64,000 nucleotides of DNA from Quercus robur (Eukaryota; Streptophyta; Magnoliopsida; Fagales; Fagaceae). Below the pieces are notes generated by a model. It did not search any database and was not told where the DNA came from. It was given only the letters and a program-made list of their open reading frames with translations. The stretch spans positions 56,212,290-56,276,289 of the forward strand of contig NC_065541.1 in NCBI RefSeq assembly GCF_932294415.1. The letters are read 5' to 3'. The position numbers were made by a program, and so were the translations under genes. Positions 11,192 to 22,926 of the stretch are shown piece by piece; the first letter of the stretch is position 1, and every line of letters starts with the position of its first letter.

Positions 11192-13114
11192 CACCACTTA
11201 CTAAGTATGTTAAGTATTAGCATCAAAAAAAAAAAAAAGTATGTTAAGTATTTATTTATCTTTCCCTCTTGATATATATATTAGTGGCTTATGATCGGTT
11301 GTTTCATAGGGATTTGTTGTTATTGACGTACTTCTGTATTCTATTCTTTTGGTTGAGTGTTTGCGCTCTTATAAACGAATTGAAATGAAGAGATTAGGAC
11401 ATAAATAAATTTTCTACCAAGAAAAAAAAAAAGATATATTTAAGTCTAGTGTGGATATTGGTTCTTAACGAACCACAATAAAGTTGCATGAAAATTACAC
11501 AGATTCAGTCCGGGTATGTAAATGTTTTCCAACCCCTGATTTGGGTGGATCTTAATTTAGCCATTCCAAGTGGTTGAGGAAAAAACAATAAAAAGGATAC
11601 ATGGCTACCCACAATAGATAAAGGAAAACTGATATCGCTTATTTTGTTGAAACTCAAAACTTATTTCTGAAAGTACTATAGATAAATGTAAAAGTTAGTT
11701 GAAATAGTATAATGGGACCTATGAATAGTACCAAAAAGTACAGTGGGACCCATGAATAGTAGCAAAAATAAGCTAAATAGTGAAATAATTTTCATTTATA
11801 ATTTATCCAAATGGAGGCTTAAGGCCATTAGTTTAGAAAATATTTTAAAATATTTTTATGAATAACGAAAAATTAAAGTAACTAATATTTTTTGTTGCAA
11901 TCTTTTATATTTCTTATAAATGTGGTATCAAAATTTTCCTGAAATAGTTTATTAACAAATACATAACTATAACCATTAACCAGACTCTTAAATAAAAAGG
12001 TAAGGAAAAACACAGTAAGAGAAGAAAAAATGAGTATGGGACAAAATTTTGAAATATTTGACTTTTTTATTGTCTTTCGTATTACTATAACTTTTATTGA
12101 TAAAAATCTGATGACCCAAGTGTTCTATTTTATTTTAGCACAATAAAAAAGTTTTTTATTTTATATTCCATTAATATTACTTCTTTTCTATAGATATGAT
12201 GATTTTCGAACTGACAAGATACTTTTCTAGTTTAGCTAAGTGGAACATGCATATATATATATATATATATATATTCCACCACTTACTAAGTATGTTAAGT
12301 ATTAGTATAAAAAAAAGTATTTTAAGTATTTATTTACCTTTCCCTCATGATATATATACTAGCGGCTTATGATCGGTTGTTTCAAAGGGATTTGCTGTTA
12401 CTGACGTACTTCTGTATTCTATTCTTTTGGTTGAGTGTTCGCGCTCTTATAAACGAATTGAAATGAAGAGATTAGGATATAAATAAGTTTTCTACCAAGA
12501 AAAAAAAATGATATATTTAAGTCTAGTGAGGATATTGGTTCTTAACGAACCACAATAAAGTAGCATGGAAATTAGATAGGTTTAGTCCGGGTACGTAAAT
12601 GTTTTCCAACCCCCGATTTGTGTGGATCTTAATTTAGCCATTCCAAGTGGTTAAGGAAAAAACAATAAAAAGGATATACGGCTACCAACAATAGATAAAG
12701 GAAAATTGATATTGCTTATTTTTGTTAAAACTGAAAACTTATTGTTGAAAGTGCTATAGATAAAGGTAAAAGTTAGTTGAAATAGTATAGTGGGACCCAT
12801 GAATAGTACCAAAAGTGTAGTGGGGCCCATGAAAAGTAGCAAAATTATGCTGTATAGTGAAATAATTTTCATTTATAATTTGTATCCAAACGGAGGCTTA
12901 AGGCCATTAGTTTAGAAAATATTTTAAAATATTTTTATGAAAAACGAAAAATTAAAGTAACTAATTTTTTTTTTTTGGTTGCAATCTTTTATATTTCTTG
13001 TAAATGTGGTATCAGAATTTTCCTTAAATAGTTTATTAACAAATACATAACTATATTCATTAACCAGACTCTTAAATAAAAAGGTAAGGAAAAACTCAAT
13101 AAGAGATGAAAAAA
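5870..13114 (+). repeat. Tandem array of six ~1.05-kb units
   Basis: Six direct copies start at about 5870, 7853, 8860, 9878, 10932 and 12030 and end at 13114, giving periods of about 1007-1098 bp. The first unit is lengthened by a solo LTR. Each unit runs in order: 'ttttgaaatatttgac', 'tgtctctagtattact', a T-rich stretch, 'tttagctaagtgga', an (AT)n tract, 'ttccaccacttactaagtat', 'ggcttatgatcggttg', 'ataaacgaattgaaatgaag', 'attggttcttaagg', 'cacagattcagtccggg', 'gtgggacccatgaatag' and 'ggaggcttaaggcc'. The copies diverge by scattered substitutions and by (AT)n and A-run length. They have no coding capacity beyond short chance ORFs. Several ordered segments are shared with DNA upstream of copy 2 (53790-54145), so the unit appears to derive from the upstream region of a transporter gene. 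Confidence 0.9.
6291..7218 (+). mobile_element. Solo LTR (family A) inside array unit 1
   Basis: It begins TGTTAGGTTC and ends CATACA, with a perfect 5-bp target duplication tattc at 6286-6290 and 7219-7223. Removing it restores the 'tattctattcttttggttg' order found in the other array units. A second member at 34163-34999 has the same ends and the same inner 'gaaagaaggagtccgtgg' segment. There is no internal region, so it is a solo LTR left by LTR-LTR recombination. A TATA-like stretch ('gtatataaagg') lies near 6572. Confidence 0.92.
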
Positions 13115-13116
13115 TG

Positions 13117-14940
13117 AGAGCTTTCTTGCAGTCATTAGATGAGAAAGTGTGGCAAGCTACGGAGATAAGTTGGACCAAGCTGAAGGAAGTGCCGGTTGAT
13201 TGGGATGATGCTAAGATCAAGGTGGCAAACTTCAACAGTAGGTCATTGAATGCTTTATTCAGTCTTGTCATGAATGAGGAGTTCAGAAGATATCCTCTAC
13301 TGAAACTGCTAAGGAAGTAGGGACCATCCTCCTGACAACCTATGAGGGAACTAAGGCTGTCAAGGATTCGGAGCTTCAGAGGCTTACTACGAGCTTTGAA
13401 GAGATCAAGATGGAGGAGGATGAGTCATTCAATGAGTTCTATGCCAAGCTCAAGGACATAGTGAACTCAATCTTTAATTTTGAGGAAACCATTTCCAAAT
13501 CCAAGATTATTAAAAGGTGCTCAGATCTCTACCCGTGAGATTTTATGCCAAGATCACTGCAATTGAGGAATCAAAAGATATTGATAAAATTCCTTTGACA
13601 GACCTAGTTGGCAATCAGTAGACCTATGAGTTGGGTTTGATAAGGATAGGGAAATCTAGTAAGGGAAAGAGCATGGCTTTGAAGGCCAAGAGCAGTGATA
13701 CTGATGAATTATCAAATGATGAAGATTCTAAGATGAAATCCTATATCACTAGGCAATTCAAAAAGTTTATGAAGAATGCCAATGTTAAAGGATTTGATAA
13801 AGACCGCAAACAATCCAACTCGTTTCAGTTCAAGAACCAAGACAAAGGAAAGAACGATACTAGAGATGGCGGTCAGTACACTGTTCCCTCAGGACCAAAA
13901 TGCTTTGGGTTTCAAGGATTCTGTCACATGAAACAAGAGTGCCCTACGTATCTCATGAGCATTGGGAAAAGCAAGGCACTTGCTGCTACTTTGAGCGACA
14001 CCGAGCTTGAAGATGAATCTAACAATGAGGATGATGGAATCCTAAATGCCTTCACTGCCATTGTAAATCCTACTGAGGGGTTGTTTAATATGTGGATGAA
14101 GAAGAGGACTTGGTGGAGTCTAAATTTGAGAAGATGGATGAACAAGATGACATCCATACAGCCTATGCAAAATTATACAAGGTCTCGGAAAAACATGAGA
14201 AGTTGTATAGGTTGGCCACCAAGAAGCTCAGTGAAGTGGAGCTTGAACAAGAAGAAATCTCCACGAAGTTTGATGAAGCCAATTAGACCATTGGAGCTTT
14301 GAGATTTGAGAATAATTTCTTGGCTAAGAAGACCAAGAAGCTTGAGGTAGAATTGTTCTAAGTTAGAGCTCAGCTGGAGAGGACTTCAAGTGCAAAGCTT
14401 GACAAGATGCTTAGTTTTCAGAAATCTGCCTTCAATCAAACCAGTTTAGGGTATGATTTCTTTTCTCCTAGTATTGCTTCTACTAGTACTACTGTTTTTG
14501 TTTCTCCTACTAATAATGTTGAATCTGAAAACAATGATGTGAAAAATGTGTTAGCTAGTGAGAGCATAGACAAAGGTAAATCTATCTTAGGAGCACCCCC
14601 TAAACTTGATAAGAAAGAGATTAAAAACCCTAGGGCTAAGAAGGGAAACACTTAAAAGCCTAAACAGAAGAGGTAGCATCTCTGTCATCATTGTGAAGCA
14701 ACTGGACATACTTGACATAATTGCTACAAGTGGTTAGCCACTCAACAGAGCAACAATATGATCTCATCGAGAAACCAGAATCAGTTCCATCCTCCTTTTC
14801 TCCTTTTGGAGATCTACTCAAAACCCTCATGTTCCTTTCAAACTTGAACAGTTTCAATTCTTCCCCATCACCGTCAGATCAAGGGTTTGCAAAATGGAAA
14901 GGTTCTTCCAAGGTGTGGAAGGAAAAAGGTTCCAAGTGAT
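13117..14940 (+). pseudogene. SIRE/Copia-type gag, decayed, 5'-truncated
   Basis: Several frames together show a UBN2-type gag: FLQSLDEKVWQ at the start, an EEDESFNEFYAKLKDI segment (near 13412), KAKSSDTDELSNDEDSKMKS, a zinc knuckle C-x2-C-x4-H-x4-C near 13900 whose second Cys is lost (CFGFQGFCHMKQEC), then a coiled-coil-like stretch rich in K and E, and a second knuckle near 14688 followed by CYKWLATQQSN. Stops and frameshifts near 13318, 13535, 13619, 14090, 14284 and 14653 make it non-functional. Gag would build the virus-like particle. It matches the gag at 18408-21300 throughout. Confidence 0.85.
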
Positions 14941-16823
14941 TTAGTCACTTTTTCTCTCTTTCCCTTTCTTGTTTTTGAGGTTGCATTACTTATGTGTTTT
15001 TGCTTTCTTATTTTAAGTCAGTCTAGTTTTATACATTGTTTTGTTTAACATGTTTTTGTTTGTTTATTTTCAATTTTGCTTTATTTTGTTTTTCATAAAA
15101 AATAAAATAAAAAATTGAAAAATCAGAAAAATACAAAAACAGTGTGTTTTTTGTATATTGGTACTTGTGTACCTTGGATGGCCATTGAAACAAAATTTTC
15201 TAAACTATGTATCTTTTGTAACTTAGATGAGCATCTCTATGCACAACTAAGCAAGTGAGCTTTGTGGCTCGTGTTTGTGATGAGTAAGATTAAGTAATCT
15301 CTTGTACTTAACACTCATATCACTTTTTTTGACGGGAAGGACTAGAAAATCCTAAGAGAAAGGCAAAAATAACCATCTCACCACTATTGCCTGCCAATCA
15401 TGAAATGACATCTGTATACTACGGCATAGCAAAAGTGCAATGTTAAAAGCTTAACATCAATGGGTATTTCTTTTCTCACTCTTATATACCCATGCATGGT
15501 TTGTTTAAAAGAAAAATATGCAAAGAAAAATAAAAGCAAAAAGAATCAAAATGCTTTATATATGATTGCAAGCGTGTCTTCTAGGAGATGTGGGAGTTAT
15601 AGGATTTACTTCGAAATTGATAGTCTCCATTAAACAGTTATGATTGTATGTGAGTTAAAGTGATTTTCTCATATCTCAAATCGTCATAACATGTAGACAC
15701 TTATGCAATCTTATGATGTTTTTTCACACACAACATGCAATATTCTTTGCTACTCCTGATACATGTGCAGGTACAATGTGATTTGGCCATCACAAGGAAT
15801 ACATGTGTTAATATATACTCACTAAACTGTGTAGACTTGTTTTTGAAATAAAAATTGGTTAGACTTGTTTAGTGTGTGTGTTTTGGATTCAAATGTTTGA
15901 CATTTTTCTTGATGAGAGATGTTTTTGAGAGCTTAAAATGTTGTTTGGATCTTTGGTTGTGTAGCATGTTTGATTGTATTCATGTCTATGTTTATCTCTT
16001 CTTTGAAAAACTGTTTTTAAGTAATCTCGACAGTTGCTGGACACCTCTCGACAGCTAGACTATTTATCGAGCTCTTCAGCTTCCTTTCTTGATAGCTGTT
16101 ATCGTAATCTCGATCCATCGAGGAAGTTTCTGTATGCTCGATAAATGCTCGATAGATTCTCGATCCATCGAGGTAACCTTGCTGTGGATACCTCTCGTTA
16201 GATCCTCGATAGCTAATTCTGAAAATTTTTATTCTCGACAGCTCTCGACACCTCCTGATCCAGCGAGAAACTAAGATTTCTAAAAAAGGGTCAGCGCGAT
16301 TTTTCTTCATTTCTCCCCCGATCTCTTTCGACAATTTTTGTCTCTTCACCTCCCCAAAATTTTCTCTCTCACTCCAAACCTCAAACCCAGAAGTTTTTCA
16401 GCCTCAAGATCATTTCTTCATATGGTATGATCTTATTCTTTCTTTTCTTATCATGCATTTCATGATTTTTGACCTATCGTTTGGGATTTTTTGAAAAAAA
16501 ATTGGGGTTTTTCAAAATTGATGAGTATTTCACAAATTTTTGGGTTGGTTTTTGTGTAAGTGATTTTAAATCATCATTCATTGCATCACATTTGCATTTT
16601 TAACAATGTTCATGCATTTTAGATGTGTGATTACTATGTTAAAATGTTGTGTGCTGGTAGGTTTGGGTTGGGCTGAGCCCATGATGCTTTTAATGTTGCA
16701 TATCACATGCTCATGCATTTTTCATGCATATGTACATTCATTTTTTTATATTCTTATATTGAACTGTTTGGTGCTTTTTTGTTTGTCCATTTCTCTCTCT
16801 CACTCTCTCTCGTTAGTTGCTCT
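14941..16823 (+). other. Non-coding spacer of outer SIRE-like element
   Basis: Collinear with 21301-23856 of the inner element ('gcacaactaagcaagtgagc', 'tttgacgggaaggactag', 'tctcgacagc' repeats). In an autonomous element pol would lie here, but both copies have this AT-rich spacer instead. The stretch 16020-16270 is dense in short CTCGACAGC/CTCGATAG motifs, which also occur in the family LTR. Confidence 0.7.
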
Positions 16824-17359
16824 ATGACACCTAAACAAAAATCCACTCCGTCCCAGAACCCTCTTCATTTTGGGGCTTCTTCTTCTTCTTCCCCCTCTGA
16901 TTCTACTCCATCTCACGTCCAATTCCGTGATGATAAAGCCCGTATGGACTTTTTGGAGAACTTCTCTCTACGAGGCATTCATTCGGAACACCAAGTCATT
17001 CTATCGGACTTTTCCAATTTGACCTTCCCACTGTCATCCACAGTAGGGGTTGGGCGTCACTGTGTGGCATCTTGGTCAGTTGTCCCTCCGTGATCATATA
17101 AGAGTTTTACTCCAATATGCAGGATTTGATTATACAGTACCTTATTTTATCACTCGCATTCGAGGTACGCGCATCATAGTCACTCTAGATCTTATATCCG
17201 AGGTACTACATGTCTTGAGGCTAGAGTTTGCTGACCACCCCGGTTGTGAGCATCTGAGGACTGTGTCCAAAGATGAGCTCTCGTCTCACTTTTGTGAGAC
17301 ATCTTCATCTTGGGGTGACCGTCAAAACACCCTTGCTCGGGCTTTGCAAAAGGTCTAAG
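16824..17359 (+). pseudogene. Second ORF of outer element, 5' half
   Basis: It starts MTPKQKSTPSQNPL, then a Ser/Pro-rich stretch, then FRDDKARMDFLENF, GIHSEHQVILSDF and, in a second frame, RTVSKDELSSHFCE. It is the same protein as at 23857-25043. It is broken by a frameshift near 17055 and then interrupted by the inner element at 17360; the remainder continues at 26581. In this family the ORF lies between gag spacer and 3' LTR. I recognise it only as a plant retroelement-associated protein of unknown role. Confidence 0.75.
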
Positions 17360-18336
17360 TGTTAGGACATATGTGTTTCATATGTTAGGAACATATGTCA
17401 CTATTTTATGTAATTGGCTAATCCTTTGACAAAATGCACTTTACTTGTATTTGGGTAGATCTAGGATATGTTTAATGCTTCAAGAAATAAGGTTTCAAGT
17501 TCAAGTGTTAAAGCCATGCAAGTTTGTCCAAGAATCAAGTGTGAAAGTGCTACTCATTAAAGGTCGACAACTAGCATCTATCTTGGCTTAGAGAGTAGTC
17601 TAAATCCCATGGTTGCTTCTTGAAAAATAAGTATCTGTCGAGGTTTATGAAGTTCAGTTTTTCAAGACTGTTTTTCATCCAATCTGTGAATGTATGTTTG
17701 GGCTTTCTTTTCTTACAACCCTAAACATATATAAGGATTATTTTAAGTGCCATAAAAGGACACAAGTTGCACAAGAGAAAATTTCACAAGAATGAAAAAG
17801 AGTGTGACCGGAAACTTAGTTTGCCCTAGTTCTTGAAGAAGTTACTGTGTTTGTACACCATAGAGTTTTGTGACCAAGCAACTCCATAATCTTCATCGTC
17901 TGGATGAACTGAAGAACTTTGCAGCCAACATCCTTCTCTAGTTGGTAATTGAAGTCGCGTACTGAGATCCGCGCAATTGGTTAGTCATGTACTGGGAGCT
18001 GTGCATTGAAAAGGAGAGATTGTCACTAGAGAAAAAGTCTAATTGGGTATTGGGGTAAAGGTTTAACTGTAGGTTGGTATAAGGTATTGGGATTTCTTTA
18101 CTTGTAACCGCTTGTTGTGATAATAGTGAATTCTTGGGAATGGTGACCTTAAAATCACCCGGTAGGGTTTTCGCTGTGTAGGTTTTCCCCATTCGTAAAC
18201 AAATCACCGTGTCAATTTATTTTTCGCTGCATACTTTAGTTAATTGGTGATTTGTTTGTGCTGCCATGTACAATTGCATGTTAATTTGATTAATTAATAA
18301 ACTTGGCTAATTAGTCAATTCGTTTTTGGCCTATCA
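17360..18336 (+). repeat. 5' LTR of inner SIRE-like element
   Basis: It starts TGTTAGGACATATGTG and ends GGCCTATCA, 977 bp, directly followed by the primer-binding site. It matches the LTRs at 25577-26580 and 27749-28765 over their length, and the solo LTR at 18551-19535 on the other strand. A TATA-like 'gccataaaagga' lies near 17750. Confidence 0.9.
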
Positions 18337-18338
18337 AG

Positions 18339-18350
18339 TGGTATCAGAGC
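18339..18350 (+). other. Primer-binding site, initiator tRNA-Met type
   Basis: TGGTATCAGAGC lies two bases after the LTR end. This is the usual Copia-lineage primer site complementary to the 3' end of plant initiator tRNA-Met. It fixes the orientation and confirms the LTR boundary. Confidence 0.92.
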
Positions 18351-18407
18351 AGGCATACTTTGATTAGGGTTAATCTTTGCTATGCGATCCATTGACACCT
18401 ATTTGTC

Positions 18408-21300
18408 ATGGATAGAGGACAGTCTCTTATTATACCTCTTCTATTTGATGGCACTAACTATGTATACTAGAAAGTATGCATGAGAACTTTCTTGCAGTCT
18501 TTAGATGAGAAAGTGTGGCAAGTTGTGGAAATAGGCTGGACTAAGCCTACTAATAGGCCACAAACTAAATGACCCCTTGTGATAGAAATCAATTAATTAA
18601 TTAACCAAGTTATTAATTAATCAATTTATCATGCAAATGCATGGTAGCACAAACAAATTACCAATAAACTAAATATGCAGCGGAAAATAAATAACACGGT
18701 GATTTATTTACGAATGGGGAAAACCTAACGGCAAAACTCCACTATTATCACAACAAGTGGTTACAAGTAAAGGAATCCAAGTACCTTACCAACCTACAGT
18801 TGAACCCTTACCCTAATACCCAATTGGACTTGTTCTGTAGTGACAGTTCCCCCTTTCAGATGCACGACTCCCAGTACGTGACTAACCAATTGCGCAAATC
18901 CCAGTATGCGACTTCAATCACCAACTAAGAAGGTTGTTGGTTGCAAAGTTCTTCAGTTCATCCACACGATAAAGATCAAGAAGATGCTTAGTCACAAAAC
19001 CCTATGGTGCACATACACAGTAACTTCTTCAAGAGAAAGAGATGAACTAGGGTAAGAACTTCGTCTCTGGTCACAATTTGCTTGAACAGAGTTTGCTCAA
19101 AGCTTGTGCAACTTGTGAACACTTTGACAGCCCTTAAACTGATCCTTTTATATGTCTAGGGTTAGGAGAAAAGAAAGCCCACAGACACATTCACGGATCC
19201 CAAGAAAATCATATTGAAATTCTGACAATCTTAAATCTCGACAGATAGCAGGTGTCAAGTAGCTGTCAAGCAGGTGTCGAGCACACCGATTGAAGAACAG
19301 CTTCCTTAATCTCGATAGATGCAGCTGTCGAGCTTTAATGATTTTGCACTCTGAACTTGTTTTCTTGAATAGACTTGAAAGTTTCAATACTTGATCTTGA
19401 AACAAGGTTTCTTGAAGTATTTAAAACATCCTAAATCTACCCAAATAAAAGTAAAGTGCGTTTTGTCAAAGGATAAGCCAATTACATAAAATCATGACAT
19501 ATGTTCTTAACATGTGAAACACATATGTCCTAACACCTACAGAAGTGCGGACCAATTGGTATGATGCTAAGATCAAGGCGGTAAACTTTAACAGCAGGGC
19601 ATTGAATGCCTTATTCAGTGCGGTCACAAATGAGGAGTTCAAGAAGACATCCTCCACTGAAATTGTGAAGGAAACATGGACCATTCTCTAGACAACCTAT
19701 AAGGGAACAAAGGCTGTCAAGGACTCGAAGTTTCAAAGGCTCACTACTAGCTTCGAAGAGATCAAGATGGAGGAGGATGAGTTGTTCGATGAGTTCTATG
19801 CCAAGCTCAAGGACATAATGAACTCAGCTTTCAATCTTGGGGAAACCATTCATGAACCCAAGATTGTGAGAAAGGTGCTCAGATCTCTACCCAAGAGATT
19901 CCATGCCAAGATCATCGCGATTAAGGAATCAAAGGATATTGACAAATTTCCTTTGACAGAGTTGGTTGGAAATCTACAGACCTATGAGTTAGGTTTGACA
20001 AGGATCGAGAAATCGAGCGAGAGCAAGAGCATGGCATTGAAGGCCAAGAGCAGTGATACTGATGAGTCTTCAGACGATGAAGATTCTAAAATGAAGTCCT
20101 ATATTACATGGCAATTCAAGAAGTTCATGAAGAATGCCAATGGAAAGGGCTTCGACAAGGATTGCAGGCAATCTAGCTCCTCACAGTTCAAGAGCCAAGA
20201 CAAAGGGAAGAAGGATGCTAGGAATGGCGGTTAGTACACTGTTCCCTCAGAACCAAAGTGCTTCGGGTGTTAAGGTTTTGGACATATGAAACAAGAGTGC
20301 CCTACGTATCTTAAGACCATTGGGAAGAGCAAGGCACTTGCTGCTACGTTGAGTGACACTAAGCCTGATGATGATTTTGATAATGAGGATGATGGAATCC
20401 TAAATGCCTTTACTACCATTGTCAATCCTATTGAGAGGATTGTTGAAGATGTGGATGAATAAGAGGAATTGGTGGAGTCTAAGTTTGAGAAGATAGATGA
20501 ACAAGATGACATCCATAAAGCCTATGCAAAGTTATACAATGTCTCAGAAAAGTATGAGAAGATGTATAGGTTGGCCACCAAGAAGTTTAGTGATATGGAG
20601 CTTGAGTAAGAAGAAATCTCTAGAAAGTTTGATGAAGCAAATCAAACTATTGGAGCATTGAGTTTTGAGAATAATTTCTTGACTGAGAAGACCAAGAAGC
20701 TTAAGGCAGAATTGTTCCAAGTCAGAGCTCAGCTGGAAAGAACTTCAACCGCTAAGCTCAATGAGATGTTTAGTCTTCAGAAATCTGTTTCCGATCAAAC
20801 TGGTTTAGGGTATGATTTCTCTTCTCCTAGTATTGCTTCTACTAGTGCTATTGTTTTTGTTCCTCCTGCTAATAATATTGAAACTGAGAACAATGTTGTT
20901 AAAAATGAATTAGCTAGTAAAAACATAGATAAGGGTAAATCTATCTTAGGAGCACCCCCTAAGCTTGATAAGAAAGAGATTAAAAACCTTAGGGCTAAGA
21001 AGGCTAACTCTTAAAAGCCTAAACAGAAGAAGCAGCATCTCTATCATCACTATGGAGCAGCTGGTCATACTCGACCAAATTGCTATAAGTGGTTAGCCAC
21101 TCAACAGAGCAATGGCTTGATCGCATCGAGAAACCAAAATTAGTTTCTATCCTCTTTTGCTCCCCTTAGAGATCTTCTCAAAGCCCTCATGTTCCTTTCG
21201 AACTTGAACGATTTCAATTCTTTCCCTCACTACCGGTTCAAGGGTTCACTAAAAGGAAAGGTTCTTCCGAGGTGTGGAAGGAAAAGGGCTCCAAGTGATT
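18408..21300 (+). pseudogene. SIRE/Copia-type gag of inner element, interrupted
   Basis: The start ATG at 18408 reads MDRGQSLIIPLLFDGTNYVY and then hits an in-frame TAG where the family has Trp. FLQSLDEKVWQ follows before a reversed solo LTR at 18551-19535 splits the gene. Past the insertion come the UBN2-type core (EEDELFDEFYAKLKDIM at 19767 on), two zinc knuckles (near 20260 with a stop inside, and near 21040: H-x2-YGAAGHTRPNC), a K/E-rich helical region and a Ser/Thr-rich tail. It is collinear with 13117-14940. Several further stops occur (about 20234, 20459, 20608, 21012). Confidence 0.88.
18551..19535 (-). mobile_element. Reversed solo LTR of the SIRE-like family inside gag
   Basis: On the minus strand it reads TGTTAGGACATATGTG... 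to the family end (CCTATTA here instead of CCTATCA). The target duplication cctac is perfect (18546-18550 and 19536-19540). Removing it joins the two gag halves as in the copy at 13160-13210. It is a third insertion of the same family, in opposite orientation, later reduced to one LTR. Confidence 0.92.
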
Positions 21301-22041
21301 TTATCACTTTTCTTTTTCTCTTCTTATTTTTGTGTTTGTATTACTTGTGTGTTTTGCTTTCAAGTTTTGAGTCAGTCTAGTTTTATGCTTTGCTTTATTT
21401 AACATGTTTTTGTTTGTTTTCAGTTTTGTTTATTTTGTTTTTCATATAAAATAAAAATAAAATTTTGAAAAATTAGAAAAATACAAAAACAGTGTGTTTT
21501 GTGTAAATTGGTACTTGTGTACCTTGGATGGCCATTGAAACAAAATTTTCTAAACTTTGTATCTTTTGTAGCTTAGATGAGCATCTCTATGCACAACTAA
21601 GCAAGTGAGCTTTGTGGCTCATTTTGTGATGAGTAAGGTTAAGTGATCTCTTATACTTAACACTCGTATCACTCTTTTTGACGGGAAGGACTAGAAAATT
21701 CTAAGAGAAATGCATAAATAACCATCTCACCATTGTTGCTCGCCAATCATGAAATGACATTTGTATGCTTTGGCATAGCAAAATTGGAATGTCAATTGCT
21801 TAACATAATTGGGTATTTCTTTTCTATCTCTTATTTGCCCATGCATGCTTTGCTTAAAAGAAAAATATGCAAAGAACAAAAAAAAAAGAAAAAAGAACAA
21901 AATGCTTTATATATGATTACAAGCGTGTATTCTAGGAGATGTGGGAATTATAGGATGTACCTCGAAGATGATAGTCTCCATCAAACAGTTATGATTGTGT
22001 GTGAGATAAAATGATTTTCTCATATCTCAAATCGTCATAAC

Positions 22042-22704
22042 CATTGTTATTGATTCCAATCCATTTCGGTCGGAACGGTCAGAATGTTTCATACCGGTAT
22101 GCAAACCAGTATGAGAATACCTCACGTTCCACCTCGGGTCAGATTTCGGGCCATTTCGGGTCATTCCGGACAATTCCGGCCAATTTCGACCGAGATGTGA
22201 ATTTCGGTTGGTACAGGATTTGGCTTGTTGTTAAAAAAATTAATTAAAAAAAAAAAAAAACAACCTTAGGAGTTAGGGGTTAAGATTAGGTGTTAAGAAC
22301 TTAAGATATGTGATTGTGGTATACATTGTCATAAATAATATCTTTTCTTTGTTCATTCCTTCTCCCTCTGTCATAATTTTTTTTTTCTTCTTATGATTAG
22401 TTTTGTGGTTAAGAACTTAGGAGTTATTATTTGATATTTAGTTATTGACTTGTAAATCTTCTTATTGTGTGATGTTATATTGATGTTTAAGACTTAAGAG
22501 TTAGGACTAAATGATTTGTATTATTTGATATTTAGTTATTTATTTATTAGAATTGACAATTTTATGTTCTACAAGAACATATATAAATTATTTTTTAAGA
22601 ACCCCAAAACACCCTGAAACGGTACGCCGAAATCGGCCGTTACCGAAATATTCCATTCCATTGGACAAACCGAAACGAGGTCCAAAACGATATTCATAAC
22701 ATTG
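22042..22704. mobile_element. hAT-like MITE
   Basis: It is absent from the sibling element at the same point (near 15690). An 8-bp target duplication gtcataac lies at 22034-22041 and 22705-22712. Terminal inverted repeats begin cattgttattgat on the left and caatgttatgaat on the right (reverse complement). An 8-bp duplication and short TIRs fit the hAT superfamily. It carries no transposase ORF. Confidence 0.88.
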
Positions 22705-22888
22705 GTCATAACATGTAGACGCTTATGCAATATTGCGATATTTTTCACACACAACACGCAATATTCTTTGCTACTCTTGATACATGTGTAGGTACAATGT
22801 GAGTTGGCCATCACAAGGATTACATGTGTTAATGTATGCTCACTAAACTGTCTTGACTTGTTTTTGAAATATAAAATTGGTTAGACTT

Positions 22889-22890
<2 letters not shown>

Positions 22891-22922
<32 letters not shown>
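22891..22922. repeat. (GT)n microsatellite
   Basis: About 16 GT units. The sibling element has only a short GT run ('gtgtgtgtg') at 15872, so the tract expanded after the copies separated. Confidence 0.9.

Positions 22923-22926
<4 letters not shown>

Noticed and set aside
9740..11204. ORFs of 80-90 codons starting MSVG in the array units
   Set aside because: The frame is not kept in all units and runs through (AT)n tracts; it is a by-product of the repeat.
16017..16349. 110-codon minus-strand ORF, and the similar one at 23059-23376
   Set aside because: These are translations of the CTCGACAGC/CTCGATAG motif clusters in the spacer of the SIRE-like family; the frame is not conserved between the siblings.
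17938..18207. Minus-strand ORF starting MICLRMGKTYTAK, repeated near 26160 and 28395
   Set aside because: It lies within the LTRs of the SIRE-like family and is antisense; it recurs only because the LTR does.
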